A DNA stretch of 64,000 nucleotides, taken from assembly GCA_024336345.1 (NCBI GenBank), contig JANFOG010000001.1, positions 5,084,001 to 5,148,000 on the forward strand, given 5' to 3'. Below the pieces are notes generated by a model. The model was not told the DNA's origin and did no database searches. It worked only from the letters and a program-made list of their open reading frames with translations. The translations under genes and the position numbers were made by a program. The DNA comes from Mariannaea sp. PMI_226 (lineage: Eukaryota; Ascomycota; Sordariomycetes; Hypocreales; Nectriaceae). Positions 44,216 to 56,500 of this stretch are shown in pieces; the stretch's first letter is position 1; every line of letters starts with the position of its first letter.

Positions 44216-45504
44216 TCAGCCTTTTTGTTCTTTCATCTCTGCCAGGAAACCCTGCATTCGCCAGAGGAGCAGGTGAAGCTTGCGCATGCTCTCACTTCTC
44301 CACAGCTTGAGCACTACAATGTCATTGTTTCTGAAGATTTCAGACGATTCGCGCAATCTGTGGACTTCGTCTCCCCCCAATAGCCAGGTTAAGTTGTGCA
44401 CAGGCATCTTCTTCCACCACTTTGCGTGCTGAATATCAAGTGTCGCGAATGAGTCAGCGACTGGATCTACTCTGTCTGCAAACCAGAGCACACTCCCCCT
44501 CTTCTCAATGTTTTTCACCTCATCCCAGTTGTTGACTGATTGAAGAAAGCGAAAGTCTGGGTCCTTGCTTCGAGTGGCGCGATAGATGAGTGCATCTACC
44601 ACTGCCCTTCTCTGCTGTCTCAGAATCATTTCGCCCATATCAGGGCGCCAAATAGCGTCATGGATGTTGTAGGTACTGGTAACCATGCCTGACCGGGAAC
44701 CAAACATGCGGTACCTCGATGAGCGTGCGGATTTGCCAGCTTTCTCCGAAAGCGCCTCAACCAGACTTAGTCGTGAGAGGCAATAGTTCGTGACGGGCGA
44801 TTGCCTGCGCCTCTCTACCTGGAGGCTGCCATCAAGCCCATCAGCTTTTGAATCTGTATTTATGGCATCGCTGCTGATTGTAGGTGGGTTCGCATAGCTT
44901 TCCGGTCTGTTCTTCGGGTTCGTGTGCGCTTGGCCTGTGGGCGACCACGGCCCAGACGTGTAGACTGGAATAACAGAGTCGAGCGAGAACGGACCGGGCG
45001 TAATCCAGTGTTCTTCAGGACGGTCAGGGTGGCTTACGACCTCCATGTCTTGAAGGAAGTATCTTGGCAATAGCGTATCGGTATTCATGCACCTGCGGAT
45101 GGGTGTCATGAGAGCCTCGGCTACCAAATACGTTAGTGACTCTGAAGAGGGCAAAGAAAGGCCGATTTCATACCAAATGGATTATTAGAGAGTTTCTTGC
45201 GGAATTGACCAGAGATTTTGCCTGGATCGTTTTTCCTTGGCCGGCGTTTTGACTTGATCCACGCGGGATCCATTATGGGCGAGATGGGGAGCGACCCTGC
45301 TGCCGTATTGACCGTTTTAGCATCGGGATCAATTCTCATAGGCTTCCCGTCGAGATCGTCACCCAGTTGTGATTCTATTTGTTCTAAAAGAGCCTCCTGG
45401 GTGAGGGTAGGCTTGGCATATGAGATACATCGTCGTGACCTAGTTTGAATGCCGGAGCGGGCGATTGGAAGTCGGCCTGCAAAGACCGCCGTACATCGTT
45501 TCAT
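44216..45504 (-). CDS. Probable mitochondrial protein of unknown function
   Basis: 411 residues from two exons (45504-45174, 45120-44216) with a clear CTAAC branch site in the 53-nt intron. The N-terminus (M-K-R-C-T-A-V-F-A-G-R-L-P-I-A-R) is rich in Arg/Ser without acids, as expected for matrix import. A conserved-looking block follows: L-G-D-D-L-D-G-K-P-M-R-I-D-P, then D-P-A-W-I-K-S-K-R-R and P-I-R-R-C-M-N-T-D-T-L-L-P-R-Y-F-L-Q-D. The last two are reminiscent of fungal proteins annotated as mitochondrial ribosome or respiratory-growth factors, but I cannot assign it. It is transcribed away from mitochondrial ClpP with 288 bp between start codons. Upstream in-frame extension to 45528 has no ATG. 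Confidence 0.78.
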
Positions 45505-45792
45505 CGCCAAACATATATGTGGCGCCAATTCATCGTTTCAGGAAAAGTTATTCCTGGGCGCGCGGGGGCTGTGAATTATCAACAAAGGGCGTGCCGGTTT
45601 GGTTGTAGGTAGCAATGGAGAGGGAACATAAAATTTCGGGGTTTCGGGTCCGTCCTTGTGTCGGCCTGGAAATTCTGGTGACAGGAGGGTGAGCTAGCTT
45701 CAGGTGTGCTGATCAAAGCTTCCCCCACCAGCCGGTCGCATCGCATTTCCGAGCTGTCAACATCACAACATACAACTCTCTTCGGAAATAAA
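45505..45792. promoter_or_regulatory. Bidirectional promoter between two mitochondrial genes
   Basis: Only 288 bp separate the start codons of the divergent genes at 45504 (minus) and 45793 (plus). Both products have mitochondrial N-termini, so shared regulation is plausible. No specific operator is identified. Confidence 0.5.
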
Positions 45793-46781
45793 ATGATATT
45801 ACGACCAACCCGAGCTCTTTTCGCTTTTCGCGGCGTGCCTATGCAACATGTGAGAGCATTTGGGTTCTCCAGCTCCGCCACACCGGCATCAACGTCGGCA
45901 CCCCCCATGGCCAACATTCCGATGCCGTACATTGAAGAGACATCGGTGAGCTTCGACCTTCGATTGTTTGGGTAATTGGTCAGCTAACAATCGCAGGCCA
46001 GCGGAAGGAAAACATGTTAGCAGTTTTCTTGTTATAGACTGACCTCGAAACTGATAGACTATAGGGGATATCTTTTCCAAGCTTCTACAGGTACAAATGC
46101 AACCCCATGCGCTCGTGAAAGAGGACGTGCTGACAGCGGAAAGGAACGCATCATCTGCCTCAATGGCGAAGTTAACGATTACATGTCCGCGTCGATTGTG
46201 TCACAGCTGCTATGGCTAGAATCAGATACTCCCGACAAACCCATAACTATGTACATCAATTCTCCCGGAGGATCGATTACCGCAGGTCCGACTTTCTCCC
46301 TCGAACGGTACACTTGTCACGAGCTTACACGGCCACAGGAATGGCAATCTACGATACCATGACCTATATAAAGTCTCCCGTTTCCACGGTGTGTGTTGGT
46401 GGTGCAGCGTCCATGGCCGCCATCTTGCTCGCGGGAGGCGAGGCAGGCAAGCGATTTGCCCTCCCACACAGCTCCATCATGATTCACCAGCCTCTGGGAG
46501 GCACCCGAGGCCAGGCATCGGATATCTTAATTTACGCAAACCAGATCCAAAAGATTCGAGAACAATCCAACAAGATTATGCAACATCATCTTAATAAGGC
46601 CAAGGGCCATGAGCGCTATAATTTGGAACAGATTAATGATTTAATGGAACGAGACAAGTATCTGACGCCCGAAGAAGCCCTGGAACTAGGGGTAATCGAT
46701 GAGATTCTCACAAAACGAGCCGATCCCTCCAAAGACCAGAAGAAGGACGGCGAGGAGGGTGCGGTCAAGAAGGATGAATGA
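45793..46781 (+). CDS. clpP: Mitochondrial ClpP protease subunit
   Basis: Serine peptidase subunit of the ClpXP-type protease, 260 residues. Five exons close in phase: 45793-45945, 45997-46015, 46065-46090, 46144-46285, 46339-46781. Exons two and three are only 19 and 26 nt. They yield [17 protein letters not shown] joined to E-R-I-I-C-L-N-G, matching the family. An Arg/Ser-rich presequence of about 35 residues indicates matrix import. The catalytic Ser is in GGAASMAAI and His in HSSIMIHQP, so it should be active. The C-terminal tail is Lys/Asp/Glu-rich and longer than in bacteria. Filamentous fungi keep ClpP whereas budding yeast has lost it. Very short exons make this gene prone to mis-annotation. 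Confidence 0.93.
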
Positions 46782-47533
46782 TCTTGGTGCCAATGGGCGT
46801 CATACTGACCACCCGGGTCCCCCCTATATAGGAAGACTATCTTGAAGAAGGGGTTGTGTATGATTAAGATAGACTATGTTGCTAGCGAACACAGTTAAGC
46901 ATTACGATTGTTGACAGGTTCTCTGGGGACAGATATCCTGCTGGTGTTAATCATGAACGGAGCTCAAGCTGAGCCCAAGCACTATCTTAGCTCTGTAGCG
47001 AGCTGACATGCGCTAAAGTTTTCCCATTATAACATATGGGAATTTCGTAAGCTATCTTGTTCTATCATATAAATGAACAGCACAGCCTGACTTCGTTCGC
47101 AGCCGCAATCGATTCTCGTAGATGTTATAAGCTATGATATTGCCAGCGAGGGTGAGAGGGTAGTTCATGCTTTGAAGAGCGATCCTTAGCTGGTGTTTCA
47201 GTGCTCTCTCACTCTGAAAACTTGAAGCAAAGGGATAAAAGACTTCACCTTACATATAATTACCATAAAGTTATCTGAATTGATGTCGTGAAGCAACTTG
47301 CTCATCACATTTATTGACCTACCTACGTATGCCGCTAACGGGGCTTGACGTCATGCCTCTATCCACAACTGCTCCACTAACAAATTAATCTGCCCCGCGA
47401 TGCTGCCCCTCCATAACCCGAGTTCGGAAAACAACTGGTGAGAGCTTCTAGGGAACCACATTGATGTCTCGTCAGATCGACAACCTCACCCATCATCCGC
47501 TCTGACAAGCACCTCCTCGTGGAAAACACCAAA
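46782..47533. other. Intergenic region
   Basis: 3' flank of clpP and promoter of the DUF89 gene. No supported gene. Confidence 0.55.
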
Positions 47534-49295
47534 ATGGAGTACGATACCAAGACACGTATGTTTCTGTGGGATTTGTAAAGGGACAGGAAAAGCTGACGGG
47601 CATCTGCAGCTCAACCTTACACTAGCGACCCCAAGTCGTTTGCCAGCGACTCTGTTCGCAAGCGATGGCCCGTCATTTTGGTAAACAAAATTCCATTCAA
47701 TTGAGTCATCTCACAGTAACTGACTATGATTTTCCTTGTCTCTAGACTCAAGCCATTGACGATGTCTACCGATCTACTTCCGTCGCCACCAACCCTGAAG
47801 CTCAAGCTGAGGGAAAGAAGATTGTTGCGCAGCTCGCCGCCCTCAAGTACGAGGTTCAACATGACCGCGAGCTTACGTACAACAACCTCACCCATCTTCT
47901 GCGAGACCAAGACTAACAAATCCACATCAGTCCCCTTACCGACGATGGCTTCACCGACGAGATTAACGCCTACAACAAAGAAGTTGAGGAGCTTGGCAAG
48001 ATTACCAACGATGGAAATCCGCCTAAGTGGTTTAACGTCCCTTGGCTATTTTCCGAGTGTTATATGTATCGGTAGGTTCAAGACATCCTCCTTCAGACCT
48101 GTGGCAACACAGAAAACTGATCTTTTTTTTTTCCTTATGAAGACGTATGAGCACTTTCTTCAAAACAAGCCAGCACTGGAAGTCCTACGACGTCTTCGCT
48201 CGCCAGAAGATGGATACCTTCCGGTCGTCACGGTCAGCCGTCCTTGAGCTTGCCAGCAAGTACCGGGAGATTACCCAGCAGCTTCGCGATAACAAGGAGG
48301 CTACCCATAACCCTGAGGCTGAGAAGCTCCTCTTCAGCGAGATGTTTGAAATCTGCCTGTGGGGCAATGCCACTGACCTGTCTCTCCTCACTAACCTCAC
48401 GTACGAGGATATCCAGAAGCTTCAGGGTGCGGAGGCCCGAAAGGCTGCCGAGGCAAATATTCTCGTTAATGACCTTCCTCGAGCCTACGAGATTCTCAAG
48501 AAGGCCCAGGCTGAGGGTAAGAAGGAGCGTCAGGTTGATATTGTCCTGGATAATGCTGGTTTCGAGCTCTATGTCGATCTCATTCTGGCTGGTTACCTTC
48601 TCTCCTCTGGGCTCGCCACCCACGTCGTCCTGCGCCCCAAGTCCATTCCTTGGTTCGTCTCCGATGTCCTCCCCAGCGACTTCAGCGCTCTTCTCAGCGT
48701 CGTCGCCAACCCTCGTGCTTTGTACGAGACACCCTCAGATGACGAGAAGCTCCAGGAAAAGACCCCTGAACCCCTCTCCGATGCCGCTGAGAGCGACCTC
48801 CAATTCTTGTTTGCGGAATGGGCTCAGTTTCACGCTGAAGGTCAGCTAATTCTTCGTCCCAACCGGTACTGGACTGCTGGCGGCAGCTACTGGCGTCTGC
48901 CCAAGGAGAACCCCGAGCTCCTCGAGGAGCTGAAGCCGTCTGAGCTTGTTATCTTCAAGGGTGATCTAAACTACCGAAAGCTCACTGGTGATGTAAGTTT
49001 ATACGGGTATTTGCTCAGTGATTTGATGATGCAGTAACTGACGAGTAAAAAAAAAAAATTACAGGCTTGGTGGGATCCTACAACCCCCTTCACGGAGGCA
49101 CTTGGCCCAATGGGTCCTGCATCGGGTGTCAATGTTTTGTCTCTGCGAACATGCAAGGCTGATGTTGTTGTCGGCCTTCCCCCAGGCAAAGACGAGGAGC
49201 TCAAGGCCACTGAAGGCGGAGGTGGCGATAGTGGCGCTCGAAAATGGGCATGGAACGGCAAGTGGGCTGTTGTATGCCTGTCGGAGGGCCATTAA
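47534..49295 (+). CDS. ARMT1/DUF89-family damage-control phosphatase
   Basis: 481-residue metal-dependent phosphatase of the DUF89 family (human ARMT1, yeast YMR027W). Six exons close in phase: 47534-47555, 47610-47680, 47746-47876, 47931-48071, 48143-48992, 49065-49295. The N-terminal helical part has W-P-V-I-L-T-Q-A-I-D-D-V. The active-site region is D-N-A-G-F-E-L-Y-V-D-L, whose Asp and Asn bind the metal, followed by V-L-R-P-K-S-I-P-W-F-V-S-D-V. Family members hydrolyse damaged or surplus phosphometabolites such as fructose-1-phosphate, protecting the cytosol from glycating side products. An older annotation as a carboxyl methyltransferase is doubtful; no SAM-binding motif is seen. No targeting signal. 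Confidence 0.88.
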
Positions 49296-50079
49296 AGGCC
49301 TTAGAAGAAAAGAATCAAAAACAGTTGAAGGGCATTTTTTTTCCCCATTGATGTTATGGGCAGTATCATGGGTGCTCAGAAGGAAGACAGACAAATATAG
49401 ACTTGGCTTGTGCGCGACGGGATTTCTTTTTCTTTTCTTTTTCTTTCTTTTCTTTTTTTCTTTTAGAAAGATAGAGATGGACAATGGCGATGATGTTACA
49501 AACGGAGTGAAGACGTACTGCAGCGATATCATCGCTATCTGTGAAGCCTCTTTAGAAAAATCCCTTGACTGACGATACACACCGTCGTCAATCAACCAAG
49601 TGCATATCGCGTTCCGCTTGCTTTTTAGATACGCCCAGGTGGGAATAGTAACCGGAGTGATTATTTCCGGTACTTGGACTTGATATTATTTAGTTACTAC
49701 AGTACGGAGTACGTATGCCTCCGTCCTAAGTAATCTGTACCCTGCCTGGATCGCATTGGCTCCATCGTCCCCCATTATCATCCCGAAGAACGACCCTCAG
49801 CTCGCATTTGCCCCACACGCAGGTCTCACCCCTGGCCACACCCTTCGCGGGTGAGCTGCCCCAGTCCCTCGCCGTCTCCCATTTGTCCATGCATGTATTC
49901 TAGGCTGCTGATGCTTCGCTTGGGGTTCAGGCTGTGTGCCGACTTATAAGAACGGGCATACCTCTACAAATGGGAGCCACAGGACGGCGCCGGCTTCATT
50001 CTTTCAGCCCCATTGTGTGTCTCCCCAGCTCGACTCTTTTGACGCCTGCGTCTCACCGGCGTCATATCTTCGGTTCGCC
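49296..50079. other. Intergenic region
   Basis: Contains the T-rich 3' flank of the DUF89 gene and the promoter of the membrane-protein gene. The in-frame extension upstream of 50080 begins with GTG at 49936 and has no ATG; I treat it as leader. Confidence 0.5.
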
Positions 50080-51333
50080 ATGGGTATTCTCTTCTCCAAA
50101 CTGCATGGCGACAATTCGTTTCCCGTGGGAGCATACGCTGTTGGAGATCCGGCCTCCGTGAATGGTTCCACCATTGAGCCCTATCTTGGGATCAATACTG
50201 GCGTTTACACGGACATTCCTCTGAGCAAGCTACCGCCGATTCCGTTCGAATGGATCGTTTCGCCCTCACATATCACGCACACTTGCCCAAATGGATCTCA
50301 GATATTGACAATGTTCGCGGTGGCAGAGGCTGTGATAGTCCTCGTTACACCACTAATCGCCTATAGACCTTTTATTCACTGGCTCTCGGGAAAGAGGCTT
50401 GGACGTCGAGGACAGAAGCCCATTCTGTGGACTTGGGTCATCGCCTTTGGCTGTCAACTGCTTGCCAACGCCTGCATTGCCGGTATGGTTGGGAATACAC
50501 CTGGGTACGGCCATCTTAACATGCTGCACATCTTCACCGTCTACATGGCACGACCGCGGTACCACCTTGTCGTTCTCGGCCTCCTTCGCAGCATTGTCGG
50601 CGTGAAGCGATCTCGCGATTTTGACAAGACGCACATTATCCGACGCCGCATGGACGACCGCGTCGAGTTCCCCTACACAGATGCCTACATAGCCACCGCA
50701 ATCTCCGAGATGATATTGCTCACCATTGCGGCAATTTTCACTGGTGTGACATGGCACCGCATGCCCTCGGCGTCGAAGCCGGAGCAGTTTATCGACGACA
50801 TTGTGAGCTTTGTGTCGAGCACACCCGGCGTGACGCTTCTGTGTGCCCTGGCCTTTGTGCCGATATTCAAGAGGTATGGGGACGCTTTCCCCATGGAAAG
50901 CAGGAGGTATGATTTAGGGAGGCGATGGGGAGTCACAGTCGCGTCGGATGGCCAGGCGAGGGTGACGATACAGAGCACAAGAAGGAAGAGGGCATTTTTT
51001 AAAAGGGGAGCGAGTGCATTGGCGGCTGCGGTCATGATGGGATATGTGACGTTGGTCCAGTATGCATACTGGACCAGGTTTTTGCAGATGCCCGGTGTCT
51101 TGTGAGTATATTTTCTTTCTGTCTTTCTTTCTTTTTCTTGGGCGGACGATGAGAGAGATAGAAGAGCATGCCTGCTGACGCGTAATAGGTTTTGTCCCCC
51201 CAAGATGATCGAGTCCGGAGTTATCTGGGTCATCTTTACCATTGCAGGTAGGCCACGCAATACATATCAACGTATTTGGCGATGAGAAGGTTGCTTACTG
51301 GCGTTAGGAACTATTGCAGGGGCTGCATCATGA
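50080..51333 (+). CDS. Multi-pass membrane protein of unknown function
   Basis: 368 residues from three exons (50080-51101, 51189-51247, 51308-51333); the last adds only nine codons and ends T-I-A-G-A-A-S. At least five hydrophobic segments are visible: A-V-I-V-L-V-T-P-L-I-A; W-V-I-A-F-G-C-Q-L-L-A; I-S-E-M-I-L-L-T-I-A-A-I-F; A-A-A-V-M-M-G-Y-V-T-L-V; and V-I-W-V-I-F-T-I-A-G. They are separated by basic loops. A conserved-looking stretch around M-A-R-P-R-Y-H-L-V-V-L-G-L-L may form another. There is no cleaved signal peptide. I do not recognise the family and cannot propose a substrate or role. It is followed by an O-methyltransferase in the same direction, about 500 bp away. Confidence 0.7.
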
Positions 51334-51832
51334 CGTGCAGGATGCATTGTTTTTTGTTTCTTTTTTGAACCCATCCCACTCGATTCCGATGTTATTTAAG
51401 GCAACTTCACTAAAAGGCGAAAATGAGGGACATGTTGTCTCCCGCCCATCCAAGCGTAATGATCAGCAAACAATCCGAATCAGATATTCTTCACTTACAC
51501 TCGGAAGTTGTTGCCCGTGAAGGATACCCTGCATGATGCAGTGCTCACCATCGAGATCACGAATCACGGATTAAGATGCAGCAAGGGATAACTACTTGGG
51601 TCCGGCCTGTTCAGGTTCTCGCGCACAACATGATTAGTTTTTAATAGAAGCACAATAGAGAAATCCACTAAAGTATCGTATCTAGTGGTACAGAGTACGA
51701 CTTGGTGCCATCACAATATAACATATAGAGCCCCGTAGCCTACCTGGCATAGACGATGGGGTCATTCTCTTTTTCTATCCTAAAATTTCAATTACCTCAA
51801 TCAATTTCAACCTGTCCTCATTGTCAACTAGA
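51334..51832. other. Intergenic region
   Basis: 3' flank of the membrane-protein gene and promoter of the methyltransferase. No supported gene. Confidence 0.55.
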
Positions 51833-53224
51833 ATGACGCTCGACAAACACAGCCTCCAAGCTCTCTGCAGCAAGCTAGTCCTTGCTGTCAATGGGCTCTC
51901 CCTTTTGAAAGACGATGAGAACATCCGCAAAACCATCGCCGATCTAGCCTCCGATATCCTTGACCAAGCCACATTGCCAGAGGAGCGTTACGTTAGAGAT
52001 ACCATTACGCTAATGACAATGGTCGCGGCCCAAGTGTTCATCAAATGGGGTTGCTTCGATGCCATCCCAGTCGACGGCAGAATATCGTACCGCGACCTAG
52101 CTGAAAAGTCAGACGCTGATGTTGGCCTCATCCGTTCGTTTTTGAACCCAGATCTGAGCACAGGTTGTAGATTTTTCTTCTAACTTGAATGCCAGGTCGA
52201 TTCAGTCATGTCCTTGTAGCTGGCAAAATTCTGCGGCACGACGGAAAGGACCACGTAGCACACACGCCAAAGTCTTTGGTCTATGCAAACTCCGGTCCCT
52301 ACATTGCTCTCGCTCGCATGAAGTCAGTATCCTCCTAAATTTGCCCACTGTGTACCGCGTGTTTGATTGACAGGTGTATTTCCTTTTCAGTTTTCAGGAG
52401 ACACTTAGGTCTTGTACTTTCATGCCGGCGTTCTTTGACGAGTATAAACGTATCGAGCCGGATGGGCCTGTTCATTGCCCATACTCTTACGCCAACGGAC
52501 ACCCAGAAATGGACATTTGGGAAATTATGCATCAGAACCCAGAGCGTACACGAAACTTCATGCATGCCATGGCCATGAGCAATGCTGTTCTACTAGGCAA
52601 AACTACATATGACTTTGCCTGGGTTCGTGAGGTCATGGATCAGACAGATGACAGGATCTTGTTTATCGATCTTGGAGGTGGAAGAGGACATGCCGTTCAG
52701 GCCATCTGCGAGCAGAACAAATGGCTCCCCAAGGAGAGGTGTATCGTTCAAGACCGAGAAGAGGTCATTAAGGAAGTGGGTATTTTGAAGGACCCTTTGC
52801 TCGAAGGGATCCAGTTCATGGCGCACGACTTTCTCCTTGAGCAGCCAGTCAAAGGTACTACCTCTTACCACTCCAATAATCACTGTTGTGTACATTTCTT
52901 TCTTCGGTACTAAACATTCTAGGTGCTTTATTCTACCACCTTCGACGCTGTCTTCACGATTACAACGATGAAACTTGCATAACTATTCTGAATCACGTCT
53001 CCAATGCGATGGCACCAGATAGTCGGCTCTTGATTGTAGAACAAATCATGAATGACCCGCCGTCGCAGTTTGATGCATCATTTGACATTGTTATGATGAC
53101 TATTGGGGGCAAGGAACGAAGCGTCCAACAATTCAAGGCCCTGTTACACGAGACTGGACTAAGGATGCTGAAGATTCACGGCCCAGACTCGCGTATTTCT
53201 GTGATTGAGTGCGTCAAGGCTTAA
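51833..53224 (+). CDS. SAM-dependent O-methyltransferase (secondary-metabolite type)
   Basis: 397 residues from four exons (51833-52133, 52196-52322, 52391-52854, 52923-53224), all phases closing. An N-terminal winged-helix dimerisation part (W-G-C-F-D-A-I-P, D-L-A-E-K-S) precedes the Rossmann domain. The SAM motif is L-F-I-D-L-G-G-G-R-G-H, with acidic loop residues at V-Q-D-R-E-E-V. The catalytic His lies in Y-H-L-R-R-C-L-H-D-Y and the Glu partner in L-L-I-V-E-Q-I-M. Relatives methylate hydroxyls of aromatic polyketides, for example the sterigmatocystin 8-O-methyltransferase group. No synthase is nearby. A membrane protein lies upstream and a thioesterase about 8 kb away, so a relict or split pathway is possible but not demonstrated. 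The methyl acceptor is unknown. Confidence 0.88.
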
Positions 53225-53525
53225 GTGGCTCAACCAACTCTGAGACATGGGCATGGTTATTTTTTGGGTTACATCTTCAAATGACCTACCCAGGGGCATC
53301 ATTATTACTCGAGACATTTTAAGACTAGTGCATATCTGTACCTCACACACGAGACTGTTCATGGGAAGTTTGGTTGCTGCACCCGTATTCATGTTCAATT
53401 CATATGTCTGGCAAAGTAATCCCAAAAAGTGTCTCATACAAAGGAGTGTGAAGAAAGAAAGATGCGTTTAGGGACCGCGTGTCACGTCCGTATGTCCAGT
53501 CATTAACCCACTCCCCTTTGGTTCT
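53225..53525. other. Short intergenic region between convergent genes
   Basis: 3' flanks of the methyltransferase and the Ser/Thr-rich gene. Nothing else seen. Confidence 0.6.
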
Positions 53526-56500
53526 TTAGTTACGAGAAAGTCCCCGTCGTTTTCGTCCGTAGGAAGGGGGGAGATTATAGGATGGAGGCTCGTTGTATGG
53601 GGGTGGACCCGTGGAAACAGATTCATAGCCTGTGGTGGCTGATGGATCACTAGATTTGCTTGTTGTTAGGAGAGTTGTTGGCTGAGATAGAGATGATGAG
53701 GTAATGGGATCAGCAGTTGATGTACTGGAGTGAGCAAGAAGCGTGGATGTAGGCCAGTCAACCGAGCTGGAGGATACGGAGTTGGGTGTCGAAGCCTCGG
53801 ATGAGCTTCCAAAGCTGTAGCCTCCAGGACCAGAAGTAGTAGTTATTGAAACAAGTTGAGTAGATGGAGAGTTCTTTGAGGTGATTGTAGAAGTTGAACT
53901 TGTTCTGGGAAGGGAAACGTTGGTTGAATTGAAGCCGGGAGTGCCTGAGGTGCCATAGAAGGAAGTGCTGCTTGATTGAATCATCACAGTCCCTGGATCT
54001 GATTGAATAGAACTTGTTTGAGAAGATCCGCTTGAGTCGGACGTTGTGGTTTCACCGGCAGCAGTCCGAGATGTTGGTGTTTCAATATCGATAGTGCTCG
54101 ATGCGGTAGCTATAGTACGAGTCCTACTCGACCCTGTGGTTGAATTCAATGAGACAGAGGTAGGAGTACTAAAGTGCCTCGAACTCGAGCTTGAGTGATA
54201 ACTTGAAGCGGAGCTTGTGACTGGGGTGGAAACACTATGCGAGGTATCCCATGAGGACGACGCATGATTGTCACTGATTGTGGCTGACGAAGGTCGATAC
54301 GGAGTGTTTGCCGTGACAGAGGACGCATTTGTGAAGGTATAATGACGCGAATTTGAAGAGGGAAGGATAGGTGTGTGTGTAGATGTAGTTGCATCTCCTC
54401 CTTGAGTAGAAGATATCTGAGAAGACCTGCCAACCGTAGAAGTGGATTGGATTATTCCAGTCCCATGAGAAGACCTGGTAGCTGACGGCAGTTCAGCCCC
54501 TGACGAATACGAGCTTTCAATTCGAGTCTGGGAGACCCCAACCGTCTCTGAAGGCTTTCTTGTGTTGGTCGTAGTATCAGCTGAGGTTTCGCCATCAACT
54601 GAAGATGCTTCTTCAGTCGAAGATACATCATTCGAAGACCCTCTACTATCAGTGACGGTAGCATATGATTGAGATACTCCTCCAGTAGTGGTAGATGACC
54701 TGGCAGAACTGGGATCTTGGTGAGATGAAATGCTGTTGAAAGAAGCTTCAGTGCCTGTGGTAGGGTATGACTGAGAAGCGAATCCACTGCTGGCTGTCTT
54801 AACAGAAGATTTCCTAGTGAACTGTGTTGTTGTGGGCGCGTAAGAGTCACTTAAGCTTGTCCTATAGGAAGTGTTTATGGTGCTAACTGAGAAACTTTCT
54901 GAGCTAGATGGAGACTCCATTGCAGTTGTCAGACTTGAAGGACCTGAGTTTGTAGCAAAAGTACTTGCTAGGGATGAAGAATTTGTGAACCGGGTGAACC
55001 GAATTGTTGAAGGCAGAGTAGACTGAATACTCCTCGTCTCTTGTGAAGTTATAGACGTCGAGAAAAGACCTGTGGTAGTGGAGGAGTTTCTGTAGAACGT
55101 AGATGTGCGCTCCGAGCTCGTAGCCTGACTGGTCATGGTAGAGTAAATAGTGACACGAGTTATCTGACTTTCTGTCTGGGATACTGTGAACGAGACTCCG
55201 GTATTTGAGGAGGTAGATCGGGGTGATGATATGAATGTAGTTGTGCCATTCTGGGGAATGGAAGAATTGGGGATTTGACTCTGGCTTGACGAAGGAGTTC
55301 CCAGAACAGTTGACGATCCACTATCCTCAGATGGTGAAACGAACGAGGACAAGCTGACGGTGATGGCGGTGGTGGTGGTGGTGGTAGCATTCGAATAGGT
55401 AAATACAGAGCTGGTAGATCTAGTAGGGACTGTTTCAGAGCTGGGTGGAGGAATCAGAGAGGAGATGGTGCGAGACGTGGTTCCAAACCAAGTGGAACTG
55501 GCACTTGGTGAGGGTGTGGACACGGACGGCCTGGTGTTGTTGTATTGCGTGAATGCCGTCGATCTAGTCTCAATCAGGGTCGTAATGCTCCTCACCGCAC
55601 TAGTGGACGAAGAAATGTGGTAGGATGTGTTTGATAAAGTAGTGATAGTCCTGCTGGAGAATCGAGTCGAGTACTGTGTGTTGTTCGTTTGCGTCACCAG
55701 CGTAAAAGTGCTCTCAGGTGAGGTGTAGGAAGTACGCTCTGAGCTTGCCGAAGAGGGGGTAGGATACGTCGTATTTGTGCTGGAAGGGATAGAAACCTGG
55801 CTGGTATGGGTTGTTGTAGAAGCCTCTCGAGTAGTGTTATAATGAGTCGCAGATATTGTCGTTCCAGAGGTTAGAGAAGACTCTGTCTGAGTGTCAGTCG
55901 ATGAAGGAGTGCTGTAAGAGGAGGAGTTCTCCTCGCTTGCAAAAGAAGTTGCCGGGTTGGATGTATTTCTGTACCATGAGCTAGAGCTCAGGCTGGATAC
56001 AATATGTGGCGTCGTCACCATATGCGTGGAAGTAGAGTAGTGGAGACTAGTCCCAGCACCAGTGGTAGAGTTACAACCATACGTAGATGAGCAAGTATAT
56101 CTGGTAGCAGGCGAGGCTGTGGTAATTGTCATGGTGGAACTGGTAGAATTTGTCCATCGCGAAGTCGTCACGGTTCGAGGGATGGAAGTAGGCCGGGTGT
56201 TCGGGGTACTGGTTGGTTCAACGAGAGTAGAAGTGTTTGCCAAGGTGCGTGTGGTGCCAATTGAGGTGGGAGAGTCAGAGGGGCGTGTAGAGAGCGCAGT
56301 AAGTCTCGTAGTGTCCGTCACGGTAGAACCCGTAGAGTGCCACGTCTCCATACAACTCGAGACAGTAGTAGAATAGCAAGAAGCGGCACACTCCGTAATC
56401 GTCTCAGTCACCGTCATAGTATAGTTCTGGCTATTCACCAGAGACGCCCTACATCCCAACAGTTAGACATGATAACAAAGATACGTTGAATGACATGACT

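Noticed and set aside
43976..44383. 135-codon plus-strand frame overlapping the end of the mitochondrial gene
   Set aside because: Its second half is antisense to a spliced, well-formed gene and it shows no recognisable features.
49059..49595. 178-codon minus-strand frame over the end of the DUF89 gene
   Set aside because: Antisense to a phase-consistent exon; its Lys-rich part is just the reverse of the T-rich 3' flank.
49936..50079. N-terminal extension of the membrane protein
   Set aside because: Begins with GTG and has no ATG before 50080; treated as leader.
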